From positions 310,001 through 374,000 of the forward strand of contig NZ_JANUBZ010000001.1 of assembly GCF_024808665.1 (NCBI RefSeq): 64,000 nucleotides of DNA, written 5' to 3'. The position numbers and the translations under genes are program-made. Shown in pieces: positions 52,446-61,045 of this stretch. Each line of letters begins with the position of its first letter. The first letter of the stretch is position 1. The notes beneath the pieces are model-generated. The model had not been told where the DNA came from, searched no databases, and saw only the letters and a list, made by a program, of their open reading frames with translations. Source of the stretch: Mucilaginibacter empetricola (lineage in GTDB: Bacteria > Bacteroidota > Bacteroidia > Sphingobacteriales > Sphingobacteriaceae).

Positions 52446-53129
52446 ATGAATGTTTTAATAATTGAAGACGAAAAAGCACTGGCAGAGGAGCTCGAAATTT
52501 TTCTGACCAATTATAATTACATATGCGAGATATGCTTCAACGGAACTACTGCATCTCAAAGAATTGGCATTAACCTGTACGATTTTATTTTAATTGACCT
52601 GGGCCTGCCCGATTATGATGGTTTGGATTTGTTAAAGGAAGCAAAAAAGAACAATCCCGAGGCTGTTTGTATTATTTTAACCGCCCGTGCCGAGGTTTAT
52701 GACCGCATTAAAGGGCTTGATTTGGGTGCCGATGATTATCTGCCCAAACCATTCTCGTTGCTTGAGCTGCAGAGCCGCATGCAGGCTATTACCCGCCGCA
52801 AGTTTGGCTTAAAACAAAATCTGGTTGACCTGGGCGGCTTTTTAATTAATCTTACCGATCGTACCATAACTTATTACAACACCGAGGTTAATTCCATAAC
52901 CAAAAAAGAATTTGACCTCATAGCTTACCTCATTTTACATAAAAACCGTACTTTATCGCGTTCGCAATTAAGTGAGCATATTTGGGGAAGCATTATTAAT
53001 GACGATTACGATTCAAATTATATTGACGCCCACATCAAAAACATAAGGAAAAAGCTGAATGTTTTTGCCCCGCCTGATTGGCTGGAGACGGTGCGCGGGT
53101 TAGGATATAAAATAAAGATAAGCAGTTGA
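52446..53129 (+). CDS. OmpR-family response regulator
   Basis: DNA-binding regulator of 227 residues. Receiver domain with acidic cluster ED (7-9), phospho-acceptor Asp51 (FILIDLGLPDYDG), and the conserved Thr (TARAE) and Lys (LPKPF). The C-terminal winged helix (about 135-225, ITKKEFDLIAYLILHKNRTLSRSQLSEHIWG...DAHIKNIRKKLN...VRGLGYKI) is of the OmpR type. It forms a pair with the histidine kinase 41 nt downstream. Likely targets include the adjacent outer-membrane gene, inferred. Confidence 0.93.
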   Translation: MNVLIIEDEKALAEELEIFLTNYNYICEICFNGTTASQRIGINLYDFILIDLGLPDYDGLDLLKEAKKNNPEAVCIILTARAEVYDRIKGLDLGADDYLPKPFSLLELQSRMQAITRRKFGLKQNLVDLGGFLINLTDRTITYYNTEVNSITKKEFDLIAYLILHKNRTLSRSQLSEHIWGSIINDDYDSNYIDAHIKNIRKKLNVFAPPDWLETVRGLGYKIKISS

Positions 53130-53169
53130 TATTGCTGCCTGGTTGCAGCAAGGTTTAAACACTAAACAT

Positions 53170-54489
53170 TTGAAACTAAAAACCAAGCTTACGCTGTTCA
53201 ATGCCATTTCAAAACTGGTGATAGTAACCATTTTTGTTATGTTGTTGCCTGCCCTTATCAAAAATATAAACCAAAACTATACCGATAGCAAGCTCAGGAA
53301 ACAAAAAGATAAGCTACTTCAGATTATAAAAATACAGGGCATCAAAAATTACAGTGATGCCAGCTATTATACGCCCCTTAAAGAAGACTATATAAGCATA
53401 GGCGTTGATTCGTCAACAGAGGCGCTGGACACCATTAAAAACGAGAAACGCTTAATACAGGGCGATACCATTGAATACCGGATACTTAGCCACAACTTTA
53501 ACGCCGAAAGTAAAAAATACCTGATGGAAATAGCCATCAGCGTTGATGCTATTACAGAAACAACACGCCCGCTGCAAAACATTGCTTTCCAGGTTTTATT
53601 GGGGATGATATTACTGACCATAATGGCCGATCAGTTTTATTCCACCTATGTGTTGCGGCCGCTTGGCTTAATTATTAAAACAAAACTGATTGGCCATAAG
53701 TTCCCAAATTTCGGGTCGTACGATAAGGTAAAAACAAGCACATCTGATTTTGAATACCTGGATATAAGTATCTATAAAATGATAGAGACTATTGAAAGTA
53801 CTTTTCAAAAGGAGCGGGAGTTTATATCAAATGCTTCGCACGAACTGATGACCCCCATATCTATTCTGCAATCAAAAATTGAAAACATGTTTGAGCAGGA
53901 GGACATTGCCGATGAATTGAAAACACGTTTGCTGGAGATGCAAAAGATACTTAATCGCCTAAAAAGCATCACCAAAACATTGTTGCTAATATCGCAAATT
54001 GAGAATGAGCAGTTTTTAAAGGAGGATTATATCCCACTTGCTGAATTACTGCATGAAGTATATGACGAAATTTCTATCAGACTACAGGATAAGAATATCA
54101 ACTTAGAGATAGCAATACCTGCCGAATGGCAATTAGTTAAGGTAAATAAGTTTTTGTTGTTTAACTTGTTTTTTAACCTGATTAACAATGCGATAAAATA
54201 TAACAAGGAAGACGGCGAAATTAATGTTGTTGGATTGTATCAAAATGATATTTTTTCCGTAAGTATAAATGATACGGGGATTGGAATTGGTGCCGCCGAG
54301 TTGCCTTTTATTTTTAACAGGTTTAAAAAATTCAGACAGTCGCTTACACAGGATAGTTTTGGTTTGGGTTTGCCTATTGTAAAATCAATAGCCGACTTTC
54401 ATGACATAAAAATAGAGGTAACTTCTGAAAAGAATGTGGGGAGCAGCTTCAAACTTGTTTTTCCGGCCGGGCTGATTAAGATTGGCTGA
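53170..54489 (+). CDS. Sensor histidine kinase (HisKA/HATPase)
   Basis: Inner-membrane sensor kinase, 439 residues from a TTG start at 53170 (an earlier TTG at 53143 is possible; no ATG precedes the first membrane helix). Two transmembrane helices (about 12-33 and 147-166) bracket a periplasmic sensing region with no named domain. HAMP-less linker, then HisKA with phospho-acceptor His224 (ISNASHELMTPISIL), HATPase domain with NLINNAIKYN (N box), and NDTGIGIGAAELPFIFNRFKKF then DSFGLGLPIVKSIADFH. It partners the response regulator just before it. Confidence 0.88.
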   Translation: MKLKTKLTLFNAISKLVIVTIFVMLLPALIKNINQNYTDSKLRKQKDKLLQIIKIQGIKNYSDASYYTPLKEDYISIGVDSSTEALDTIKNEKRLIQGDTIEYRILSHNFNAESKKYLMEIAISVDAITETTRPLQNIAFQVLLGMILLTIMADQFYSTYVLRPLGLIIKTKLIGHKFPNFGSYDKVKTSTSDFEYLDISIYKMIETIESTFQKEREFISNASHELMTPISILQSKIENMFEQEDIADELKTRLLEMQKILNRLKSITKTLLLISQIENEQFLKEDYIPLAELLHEVYDEISIRLQDKNINLEIAIPAEWQLVKVNKFLLFNLFFNLINNAIKYNKEDGEINVVGLYQNDIFSVSINDTGIGIGAAELPFIFNRFKKFRQSLTQDSFGLGLPIVKSIADFHDIKIEVTSEKNVGSSFKLVFPAGLIKIG

Positions 54490-54709
54490 TCGGATTGTAA
54501 CAAATGCGTAATTTACGCCATTCTAATAGAAAACTAATGTAAATAATGGTTATATTGTATATAGATTTGTACAGGCGGAGCAAGAAAAAAAATAATAAAA
54601 TAAATTAAACCTTCTTACGTATTTTCCGTCTAACGATTGTATTAGTTTATTTTTAAGTACTTATACTTTAAATAAGAAAATTCTGTTAATAAGTTTATTT
54701 AGATATAAA

Positions 54710-55507
54710 ATGAAAAAGTTGTTTAAATATGGTTCCGGTTTGTTTCTGGCCGGGCTTTTGTCAATAATGATGATTGCACCTGCTAATGCTCAACGTGGTG
54801 GTTTTCACGGTGGTGGCGGCGGCGGTGGTTTTCACGGCGGTGGTGTTAGTAGCTTCGGCAGCTTTCACGGTAGTGGTACTCACTTTGCCGGCGTAAGCAG
54901 CTACAGATCAGGTGCTGGTTATTTTGCAGGCGTTGGCTATCATGGCGGTGCCTTTTACAGACCAGGATTTGGTTATTATGGCTACCCGCATTGGGGTTTT
55001 TACGTTGGTGTATTGCCATTTGGCTATTATCCCTTTTACTGGGGTTCGAGCCTGTATTACTATTACGGCGGCGTTTTTTACTCACCGTATGATGATGGTG
55101 GTTACCAGGTTACTGCTCCTCCAATAGGCGCCGGTATTCCTGAACTTCCTTCAAATGCACAAGCAATAAAAATTGACGGCGTACAGTATTACGAAGCCAG
55201 TGGTGTTTATTACAAAGAAACTACCGATGACAAAGGCAAAAAAGTATATGTTGTTGCTGGTCGCGATGGTGTTTTAAATACTGACCCAGGCACTACTGAT
55301 CCAAATGCAAAAGTAAGCACAGCTGCTCCGCAGGTTGGTGATATTGTTAACGAATTACCAGACGGATGTCACAAAGTTTCATTAAACGGAAAAAAATATT
55401 ATGTGTCTCCTAATGATATTTACTACGAAAAAGTTACTGATCCTAATGGCAACGTAGCTTTCAGAATAGTAAGTCTTCCTTCCCCTGATGATGAAAAAGG
55501 CGCTTAA
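54710..55507 (+). CDS. DUF6515-type Gly/His/Tyr-rich exported protein
   Basis: A 265-residue protein with a signal peptide (FLAGLLSIMMIAPANA, cleavage about residue 27). Residues 28-55 are Gly-rich with repeated HGGG units, then a Gly/Tyr/Phe-rich segment, followed by a C-terminal region (about 140-260) with two copies of an Asp-Gly-Val-Gln-Tyr-Tyr type repeat (AIKIDGVQYYEASGVYYKETTDDKGKKVYVVAG and CHKVSLNGKKYYVSPNDIYYEKVTDPNGNVAFRIV). This repeat layout fits DUF6515 proteins of unknown function. Secreted or surface bound. Confidence 0.78.
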   Translation: MKKLFKYGSGLFLAGLLSIMMIAPANAQRGGFHGGGGGGGFHGGGVSSFGSFHGSGTHFAGVSSYRSGAGYFAGVGYHGGAFYRPGFGYYGYPHWGFYVGVLPFGYYPFYWGSSLYYYYGGVFYSPYDDGGYQVTAPPIGAGIPELPSNAQAIKIDGVQYYEASGVYYKETTDDKGKKVYVVAGRDGVLNTDPGTTDPNAKVSTAAPQVGDIVNELPDGCHKVSLNGKKYYVSPNDIYYEKVTDPNGNVAFRIVSLPSPDDEKGA

Positions 55508-55529
55508 TTAAAATCGTCTTTTGTATATT

Positions 55530-55562
55530 GAAAAAGCCTTCTGCCTGTCAGAGGGCTTTTTC
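55530..55562 (+). terminator. Intrinsic terminator after the DUF6515-type gene
   Basis: Stem AAAAGCCTTCTG with CAGAGGGCTTTT, about five-base loop, T-rich tail. Lies 25 nt after the stop codon. Confidence 0.8.
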
Positions 55563-55609
55563 ATTTTATAGCTATTTTGAAATCAATGGCTTAAACACTA
55601 CTTTCGTGT

Positions 55610-55996
55610 ATGATAAAAAGGATAGGCGCTTCGCTTTTGGTGTTACTGTATTTAATTACAGCAACCGGCTTTGCGCTTAATTTGCATTATTGCTGTAGCG
55701 AAATCACTTCGGTTACAGTTAGTCCCGCTGCAAAAAACTACAGCTCATTTGCGATAGGCAAAATGAAATGTTGTCAGGATAAACACATCGAGGTAAAGGT
55801 TAAGGATGCTCACCAGGTACAAGCACAATCTTTCTTAGCCAAAACGGTTGTAGTTTCTATTCCCGGTATAGTCTTTCCGACTTTCGCTTTTTCGTATCAT
55901 AATATCGCGCAAGCAAACCATTACGGAAAAGATCCGCCGCAGCCTTTAGCCAATCAGCCTGTAATTTATCTTAAAAATTGCGTTTTTCGTATTTGA
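55610..55996 (+). CDS. HYC_CC_PP family protein
   Basis: A 128-residue protein with a hydrophobic N-terminal segment (SLLVLLYLITATGFA) and the Cys-rich signature that gives the family its name: HYCC at 27-30, MKCCQDKH around residue 53 and DPPQP near residue 108. The Cys pairs look suited to metal (probably copper) binding at the membrane. It is followed by an HMA domain protein and an outer-membrane protein on the same strand, so a metal-handling locus is likely; that link is inference. Confidence 0.82.
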   Translation: MIKRIGASLLVLLYLITATGFALNLHYCCSEITSVTVSPAAKNYSSFAIGKMKCCQDKHIEVKVKDAHQVQAQSFLAKTVVVSIPGIVFPTFAFSYHNIAQANHYGKDPPQPLANQPVIYLKNCVFRI

Positions 55997-56073
55997 TCTA
56001 TATTTAATCAACTGCCCGGGTGCAGTTAAAATGAACCTCAGTTTAATTTTTTTATGATTTAATATTGATAACA

Positions 56074-56577
56074 ATGAAACTCCTTAAAATATTCATACTC
56101 CTTCTAATCCTTTCAACAGGATTTGCCGATGCCCAGTTTACCAAAGCCGAATTACAGGTTAGCGGATTAACTTGTGCTCTATGTTCAAAAGCTACCGAGA
56201 AATCGCTAAAAACACTTCCATTCATCAGTGATATTAAAACTGATCTGCTCCGTAATACTTTTATCCTTACCTTTAAAAATGGTGAAGCGATAAATTTCGA
56301 CCTCATCAGCAAAAAAGTACAGGATGCGGGCTTTTTTGTAAACAGTTTAAAAACCACTTTTAACTTCGATAGCGTAAAGCTGAGCAGCAATACTTTTAGT
56401 TACGGTGCTGATACCTTTCGGTTGATGAATGCGGCAGATAAACCACTTACCGGTGATGTTGCCGTTACGCTAATTGACAAGGGGTTTGCTCCCAAATCGG
56501 TATCCAAAAAATACCTGAATCAAATTACAGACGCAGCGCCTGCAAATGGCGGTCGCATTTATCACGTAGTTATATAA
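56074..56577 (+). CDS. Exported heavy-metal-associated (HMA) domain protein
   Basis: A 167-residue protein from the ATG at 56074 (a TTG nine nt earlier is rejected), with a signal peptide (LLKIFILLLILSTGFADAQF). An HMA-type fold follows, with the metal motif Cys34-x-x-Cys37 (GLTCALCS) and a second half of the fold in IKTDLLRNTFILTFKNGEAINFDLISKKVQDAGFFV. The C-terminal 85 residues are of unknown type. Acts in the periplasm, likely carrying Cu(I) or another soft metal. Confidence 0.82.
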   Translation: MKLLKIFILLLILSTGFADAQFTKAELQVSGLTCALCSKATEKSLKTLPFISDIKTDLLRNTFILTFKNGEAINFDLISKKVQDAGFFVNSLKTTFNFDSVKLSSNTFSYGADTFRLMNAADKPLTGDVAVTLIDKGFAPKSVSKKYLNQITDAAPANGGRIYHVVI

Positions 56578-56595
56578 GCTTTATTTATTTTTACG

Positions 56596-57396
56596 ATAAA
56601 GCATTTATTGCTGGCTATTGGCCTGGTGGCTGTGGCTTGCACTGCGTTTTCGCAGGAGCTATATGTAAATACCGAACCAGCCAGTAACATGGCTACCAAT
56701 TCGTTGGGGATACGGTTAGAGAACCAGGGGTTCTTCAGTACCGGCTATAAAAACCGCACCACTTTTGAATTAATGTATGGCGCCAATAAAAACCTGATGC
56801 TGCACAGCTCTTTATACGTGTCAGATTATTACGAAAACCAGCAGCATTTTGAAGGTGGCAGTGTGTATGCCAAGTATCGCTTTCTATCGGTTGATTCAGT
56901 TCAAAAGCATTTCAGGGGAGCTTTTTTTACAAAGCTGTCAAGCATTAACAACCCTATTGTTAACCAGGAAATCACCTTGGAGGGTGATAATTCGGGCTTG
57001 CAAAGTGGCGTGGTGTTTACGCAGCTGCTGCATAAGCTGGCATTATCCGGCTCCGCCAGTTATCTACATGCATGGGACAACGCCGGTGATAATCATTTAC
57101 CCATAGGCAATGCCCGCGATGCCATTGCTTATACACTTTCGGCGGGGTATTTGCTGTTGCCCACTCAGTATAAAAGCTATGATCAAACTAATTTGAATTT
57201 ATACGCCGAGTTTTTGGGCAAAACTAATCCCGGGTATGGGCAAAGTTACTTAGACGTTGCACCGGCAGTGCAACTGATATTTAATAGTTTGGTACGGTTA
57301 GATTTTTCCTATCGTGTACCGCTATACAGTACCATGCAGCGTAACACGGCTCATATGTATTTAGTAAGACTGGAATACAATCTGTTCAATTTATAA
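56596..57396 (+). CDS. Outer-membrane beta-barrel-like protein with unusual start codon
   Basis: An exported protein of about 266 residues. The signal peptide reads [ATA]-KHLLLAIGLVAVACTAFSQ: a typical start would be ATG here, but the codon is ATA at 56596 (the preceding codon is ACG; the next in-frame TTG is at 56608). Position 19 nt after the upstream stop suits a real start. The mature protein has alternating aromatic beta strands (GIRLENQGFFSTGYKNRTTFELMYGANKNLMLHSSLYV...) and ends VRLEYNLFNL. Probably the third member of the HYC_CC_PP-HMA operon. Confidence 0.7.
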   Translation: MKHLLLAIGLVAVACTAFSQELYVNTEPASNMATNSLGIRLENQGFFSTGYKNRTTFELMYGANKNLMLHSSLYVSDYYENQQHFEGGSVYAKYRFLSVDSVQKHFRGAFFTKLSSINNPIVNQEITLEGDNSGLQSGVVFTQLLHKLALSGSASYLHAWDNAGDNHLPIGNARDAIAYTLSAGYLLLPTQYKSYDQTNLNLYAEFLGKTNPGYGQSYLDVAPAVQLIFNSLVRLDFSYRVPLYSTMQRNTAHMYLVRLEYNLFNL

Positions 57397-57400
57397 CATA

Positions 57401-57435
57401 AAAAGGCGCTTCATCTTGTGATGAAGCGCCTTTTT
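57401..57435. terminator. Bidirectional intrinsic terminator between convergent genes
   Basis: Perfect 11-bp stem GGCGCTTCATC/GATGAAGCGCC with TTGT loop, A-run before and T-run after. Serves the plus-strand barrel gene and the minus-strand GH2 gene. Confidence 0.9.
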
Positions 57436-57456
57436 CTTTGCTGACACCAGCTTGTT

Positions 57457-59970
57457 TTATTTTGATTGGAGCGTTATAGTTGCGGCTTGCAAACCATCAG
57501 ATGTTGCAGTAAAGGTAATATTGCCGCCTTTATCTTTTGTTTGCACAATGGCCAGCGCCAGGCCATTAAATGCCTTACGGTAATTAGCCTTAAATGGGTC
57601 ATGACTAACCTCATCGCCATTATCAACGCTGGCAATAAAGGCATTTCCGCTTATTTTAAAGTTTACCAGGTTATTGGCATCGGGCACTACATTGCCGTCC
57701 TTATCCAATATTTTTACGGTAATAAAGGAAAGATCTTTGCCATCGGCTTTAATATTTTTCCTATCGGCAATCAATTCAATTTTCGCGGGTTTGCCTGCGG
57801 TATGTATCTCTCGGGTTAAAACCACCTTTCCATCCTTGCGTGATATGGCTTTAAGTGTTCCGGGTTCATACTTTACGCGCCACATTACGTGCAAGTCGTC
57901 GCCGGTTTTCTTTTTTATACCCAATGATTTCCCGTTCAGGAAAAGCTCTACTTCATCGGCATTATTATAAAACGCCCAAACGTCAACAGTTTTGCCTGGG
58001 GTCCAGTTCCAATGAGGGAAAATGTGTAATACCGTTTTGTTGGTCCATTCGCTTTGGTACATGTAGTAAATATCCTTGGGGAATCCGGCCAAATCAACAA
58101 TACCGAAATACGAGCTGCGCGACGGCCAGGTATAAGGTGTAGGCTCGCCCAGGTAATCAAATCCTGTCCAGATAAACATACCCGAAAGAAAATCATACTT
58201 TTTCATCACTTTCCAGGTGGCCTCATGTGTTGAACCCCATGCCGGCCGCACGTTATCATAAGCAGATACGCTGTTGTCGGCATTTCCATCGGTAAATGGT
58301 TTATCCCAGCGGGATGGCCAAATACGGATACTATCCGACGGCATATCATAGTGTCCTCTCATTTCGAGCCCCGAAGTAGTTTCAGTTGCAATAAACTTTT
58401 TACCCGGATAGCGGTCATGAAACTTGGCATAATCAAACTCATGGTAGTTGTAACCAATGAGGTCGATAGCGCCCGATTTAATGATCTTGTTGCTGGTATC
58501 CGGTCTGTCGTTAGCCGTTGTTAAAGGCCTTGTAGTATCCAGGCTATGAACTATGCCGGCCAGCTCCGGTGCAATACGCAGTGCAGAGGTATCACCCTGC
58601 TGTGGGATTTCATTACCAATGCTCCATATAATAACGCTGGGGTGATTACGGTCGCGCAATATCTGATCTTCCAGATCGCGTTTATGCCATTCTTTAAAAT
58701 AAAGGTGATAATCAAATGTTGCTTTTTTCCATTCCCAGCAATCAAAAGCTTCATCCATCACAATAAAACCCATTTTGTCGCAAAGATCAAGCAACTCGGG
58801 CGCAGGCGGATTATGCGAGGTACGGATACCATTACAGCCCATTGCCTTTAAAATTTGCAGCTGACGCTCTAAAGCACGGGTGTTAACAGCAGCACCTAAA
58901 CTACCCAAATCATGATGATCGCAAACACCTAAAATTTTCATCGGCTTACCATTTAATGAGAAGCCCTTATCGGCATCAAAATTAAAATAGCGGATGCCGA
59001 AAGACGTAGTGTAAGTATCCATAACATAACTACCCAACAAAAGGCTGCTAACTGCCTTATACAAGTACGGACGGTCAACCGACCAAAGCTGTGGGTTTGT
59101 TATGATCAACTCCTGTGGAACAACCGATTTAGACAACTCAGGAGTACTTGTCACATCAGAAGTTATGCTTTTAATTTCCTTACCAGCCTCGTCATAAACC
59201 GTGGTTTTTAACTTAAGTAGGACAACCCCTACCACCTGAGAAGGAGTGTTTTTGACTTCTTTAGTAATCTCATCAACTGTAGTAGTTTTTTGCATCTGTT
59301 TGCCATTTGCCGGATTGTTAATACTTGTTTGAATTTGTATGGTAGCTGATGCATCAGTAACATTTGGTGTTTTGATATAAGTACCCCAGTGGTCAATCGC
59401 TGTTTTATTAGTAGTCACCAACCACACATTCCGGTAAATACCAGAACCCGAATACCAGCGGGAATTCGGTTGAACCGAGTTATCAACCTTAACAGCAATA
59501 GTATTTTTGCCGCCAAAATTTAAATAAGGCGTTAACTCATACCGGAAAGAAATATAACCATTGGGCCTGAAACCTAGATGGTGACCATTAACCCAAACAT
59601 CACTTTTTTGGTATACGCCATCAAAATCAATATAAACCAGTTTGTTTTTGGATGATACCGGAACAGTAAATGTTTTGCGATACCAGCCGATACCTCCCGG
59701 TAATGCACCGCCTTCGGCGGTGGCGGGGTTATCTTTGCTGAATTTGCCCTCGATACTCCAGTCATGCGGCAGGTTAAGCTGGCGCCAGTCTGCGTCGTTC
59801 AAACTGGTTGTTTGTCCGTCGTTTACATCACCAAGGTGAAAGTGCCAGTCTTTATCAAAATCTGCAACAGACCTTGCCTTCTGACTGTATCCTTTAAAAG
59901 GCAGTAAAGCAATAAAATACAAGCAAAGTAAACCCACGGTTCTTTGCAAGGAAGTTTTATTAGTTAGCAT
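57457..59970 (-). CDS. Exported glycoside hydrolase family 2 (beta-galactosidase-like)
   Basis: Periplasmic or secreted glycosidase of 837 residues with a signal peptide ending near residue 29 (ALLPFKGYSQ). Domains in order: sugar-binding jelly roll (about 33-205), immunoglobulin-like domain (about 206-345), TIM barrel (about 346-650) and C-terminal beta-sandwich domains (about 650-837, including a DUF4982-type module and a Big-like end). The acid/base Glu454 (IWSIGNEIPQ) and nucleophile Glu530 (ATETTSG) are both present. Substrate is likely a beta-galactoside or related beta-glycoside. No susCD pair is adjacent. Confidence 0.92.
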   Translation of the reverse strand: MLTNKTSLQRTVGLLCLYFIALLPFKGYSQKARSVADFDKDWHFHLGDVNDGQTTSLNDADWRQLNLPHDWSIEGKFSKDNPATAEGGALPGGIGWYRKTFTVPVSSKNKLVYIDFDGVYQKSDVWVNGHHLGFRPNGYISFRYELTPYLNFGGKNTIAVKVDNSVQPNSRWYSGSGIYRNVWLVTTNKTAIDHWGTYIKTPNVTDASATIQIQTSINNPANGKQMQKTTTVDEITKEVKNTPSQVVGVVLLKLKTTVYDEAGKEIKSITSDVTSTPELSKSVVPQELIITNPQLWSVDRPYLYKAVSSLLLGSYVMDTYTTSFGIRYFNFDADKGFSLNGKPMKILGVCDHHDLGSLGAAVNTRALERQLQILKAMGCNGIRTSHNPPAPELLDLCDKMGFIVMDEAFDCWEWKKATFDYHLYFKEWHKRDLEDQILRDRNHPSVIIWSIGNEIPQQGDTSALRIAPELAGIVHSLDTTRPLTTANDRPDTSNKIIKSGAIDLIGYNYHEFDYAKFHDRYPGKKFIATETTSGLEMRGHYDMPSDSIRIWPSRWDKPFTDGNADNSVSAYDNVRPAWGSTHEATWKVMKKYDFLSGMFIWTGFDYLGEPTPYTWPSRSSYFGIVDLAGFPKDIYYMYQSEWTNKTVLHIFPHWNWTPGKTVDVWAFYNNADEVELFLNGKSLGIKKKTGDDLHVMWRVKYEPGTLKAISRKDGKVVLTREIHTAGKPAKIELIADRKNIKADGKDLSFITVKILDKDGNVVPDANNLVNFKISGNAFIASVDNGDEVSHDPFKANYRKAFNGLALAIVQTKDKGGNITFTATSDGLQAATITLQSK

Positions 59971-60068
59971 AATGGTTTATTTAGGTAATAACTGTATAAT
60001 CGACACTAAATTATAAATTTATTTACAATTAGCTAATACAATTTAAAATGAGCTAAACAGACGCGCTT

Positions 60069-60926
60069 TTATTTTAATCTAACCAGTTTATAAACCAGCT
60101 TCCCTTTTATTAAGTTTATTGAATCGGCACTTTGGGAAGTGTTATAAAGGTTTACAGTATCAGCATTGATATTAAATGCATAAGACTTGTTCTTTTTCGA
60201 ATAAAGATCAAAGATTATTTCATCCAAGTTATTGGGGGGAGTAGTAAAATCAATTGATATATAAAAGGTTTTGAAATTATTGAGGCCTGATACATTTCCA
60301 TCGTTGGTAAATGTGATTTGTGATGTCCTGTTTAACGAGTCTGTCAAAATATAATTTCCCGATATCAATATTTTATTGACGGTATAATCAGTTCCATACC
60401 CCAGTTCTTTACCATTCTGATTATCAAATACCCTAAAATACTCAGCACTATCCACAAGTTTTTTATTTTGGTCAAAAGTATATAATATAAGAGTTGTCTC
60501 TTTTTTAATTAAATACTTCAACTCATAGAAACTGCTATCGATTCTACCGCCAGGATTGTATGCTAAAATTGAGCTAGCGGAGTGACCTGGGCTGAATTTT
60601 ACTATCAAATTACCACCTTCGTGATTACCGTAGCCTACACCAATTAAAAGGCTATCTCCCTTTACAAGTTCAGGCTCAATAATCATTGTAGTAATATGAT
60701 GGGCTTTGTCAAAGGCTTTTAATGGTGATTTGGTTCTTGCTATTTCATCAATATAATCCTTTTTTACCCACACGCCCTGAATAATAGGTTTAAATTTTTT
60801 TATCAATTTCTGAGAATGGTCAACCACTGAGGTTGTTTTAATAGAATCTTTTTTTGATGCGTGTTCGTTACTTTTGCATGCAACAAATACAATAACAACA
60901 ACTAAAAGCAGGTATATTTTCTTCAT
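60069..60926 (-). CDS. Lipoprotein of unknown function
   Basis: A 285-residue protein with a lipoprotein signal (MKKIYLLLVVVIVFVAC|K, Cys17), then a charged linker and a largely beta-structured domain (VVDHSQKLIKKFKPIIQGVWVKKDYIDEIARTKSPLKAFDKAHHITTMIIEPELV...). No family recognised. Base use is more AT-rich than ispG beside it. Monocistronic and divergent from ispG by about 120 nt. Confidence 0.65.
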   Translation of the reverse strand: MKKIYLLLVVVIVFVACKSNEHASKKDSIKTTSVVDHSQKLIKKFKPIIQGVWVKKDYIDEIARTKSPLKAFDKAHHITTMIIEPELVKGDSLLIGVGYGNHEGGNLIVKFSPGHSASSILAYNPGGRIDSSFYELKYLIKKETTLILYTFDQNKKLVDSAEYFRVFDNQNGKELGYGTDYTVNKILISGNYILTDSLNRTSQITFTNDGNVSGLNNFKTFYISIDFTTPPNNLDEIIFDLYSKKNKSYAFNINADTVNLYNTSQSADSINLIKGKLVYKLVRLK

Positions 60927-61045
60927 TTGTGAGTCGGGTTAATAAGCGCCCTAAAATAATTATAATTCTATAGCCTGCTATTTATTGATTAATCATTTCA
61001 TCAACATAATGATTAAATTTGTACCGGATAAAAGCCATCAACTGA

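Noticed and set aside
57466..57819. A 117-codon frame antisense to the GH2 gene
   Set aside because: Shadow frame without start signal or conserved features.
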